5,412 bases of DNA from Dermatophilaceae bacterium (GTDB lineage Bacteria > Actinomycetota > Actinomycetes > Actinomycetales > Dermatophilaceae): positions 1 through 5,412 of the forward strand of contig JABFXB010000410.1 in the NCBI GenBank assembly GCA_013361975.1. Direction: 5' to 3'. How positions within the stretch are numbered: the first letter of the stretch is position 1; each line of letters opens with the position of its first letter. The notes beneath the pieces are model-generated. The model did not search any database. It worked only from the letters and a program-made list of their open reading frames with translations, and was not told where the DNA came from. Below, piece by piece: positions 5,149 to 5,412 of this stretch. A program made the position numbers and the translations under genes.

Positions 5149-5412
5149 ATGCGCCCCATGCTCGCGACGCCCACGTCGGCCATTCCGGCCGACGACCGCT
5201 GGCAGCACGAGGTGAAATGGGACGGCATGCGCGTCCTGGCCGACGTGCGCGACGGCGAGATGCGCCTGTTCACGCGCACCGAGCGCGACGTCACGGTGGC
5301 CTTCCCGGAGCTGCGGGGTCTGGTCGACGAGTACGCCGACATGCTGCTCGACGGCGAGATCGTGTCGATGCGCGACGGCGTGCCGTCGTTCGCCGCGATG
5401 GCCGAGCGCTTC
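5149..5412 (+). CDS. ATP-dependent DNA ligase, LigD type (N-terminal part, cut by window edge)
   Basis: The first 88 codons of an ATP-dependent DNA ligase; the frame is open at the right edge. It begins MRPMLATP, the usual opening of a LigD-type ligase domain, followed by EVKWDGMR at 21-28 with Lys23 as the adenylated lysine (motif I, KxDGxR), then FTRTERDVT at 41-49 (motif Ia region) and LLDGEIV at 66-72 with Glu70 (motif III). The enzyme would seal nicks and ends held by Ku. The ligase domain starts at residue 1, so no polymerase or phosphoesterase domain lies in front, unlike M. tuberculosis LigD (polymerase-nuclease-ligase). Such domains could follow downstream, or this may be a stand-alone LigC-like ligase, so no symbol is given. 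An in-frame ATG at 5158 is an alternative start that keeps MLATP. Confidence 0.93.
   Translation, partial: MRPMLATPTSAIPADDRWQHEVKWDGMRVLADVRDGEMRLFTRTERDVTVAFPELRGLVDEYADMLLDGEIVSMRDGVPSFAAMAERF

Noticed and set aside
5131..5208. Upstream 26-codon extension of the ku frame
   Set aside because: It overlaps the divergent ligase coding start, and Ku proteins begin with the MRAIWKG-type motif found at ATG 5130.

Overview
The window is very GC-rich (roughly 70 % by eye), densely coded, and written in G/C-ending codons. This, with a mycobacterial-type exopolyphosphatase/TIM-barrel pair, a divergent Ku/ATP-ligase pair and TAGGGT boxes six bases before start codons, points to an actinobacterium. 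Intrasporangiaceae or another actinomycete close to them is only a guess. No tRNA, rRNA, CRISPR array, insertion sequence or origin is visible, and no gene-free stretch exceeds about 100 bases.

Layout: (1) 2-103 +, the last 33 codons of a protein ending in a membrane helix. (2) 163-1092 +, a Ppx/GppA exopolyphosphatase, followed by 1172-1969 +, a sugar-phosphate isomerase/epimerase-like TIM barrel. (3) 1981-2055, a near-perfect 31-bp inverted repeat between convergent genes. (4) On the minus strand, reading leftwards: ku (5130-4165), an acetyl-CoA hydrolase/CoA-transferase family protein (4100-2874) and a short-chain dehydrogenase (2802-2068), with gaps of 64 and 71 bases. (5) 5149-5412 +, the first 88 codons of an ATP-dependent DNA ligase of the LigD type, divergent from ku with only 18 bases between the start codons.

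Functionally, ku and the ligase form a bacterial non-homologous end-joining module: Ku binds double-strand ends and recruits the ligase. The divergent arrangement matches ku/ligD of Mycobacterium tuberculosis (Rv0937c/Rv0938). The exopolyphosphatase and TIM-barrel genes form a second conserved neighbourhood (compare Rv0496 and Rv0498). The CoA-transferase and dehydrogenase look like ordinary carbon metabolism, and nothing in the sequence links them to repair.

The protein families are all known. The least ordinary signals are in the DNA between and around them: an octamer CGGCATAC that contains seven of the eight ATA/TAT trinucleotides in the window, a palindrome built from four copies of one 11-mer, a near-symmetric overlapping promoter between ku and the ligase, and a constant six-base spacing between -10-like hexamers and start codons.
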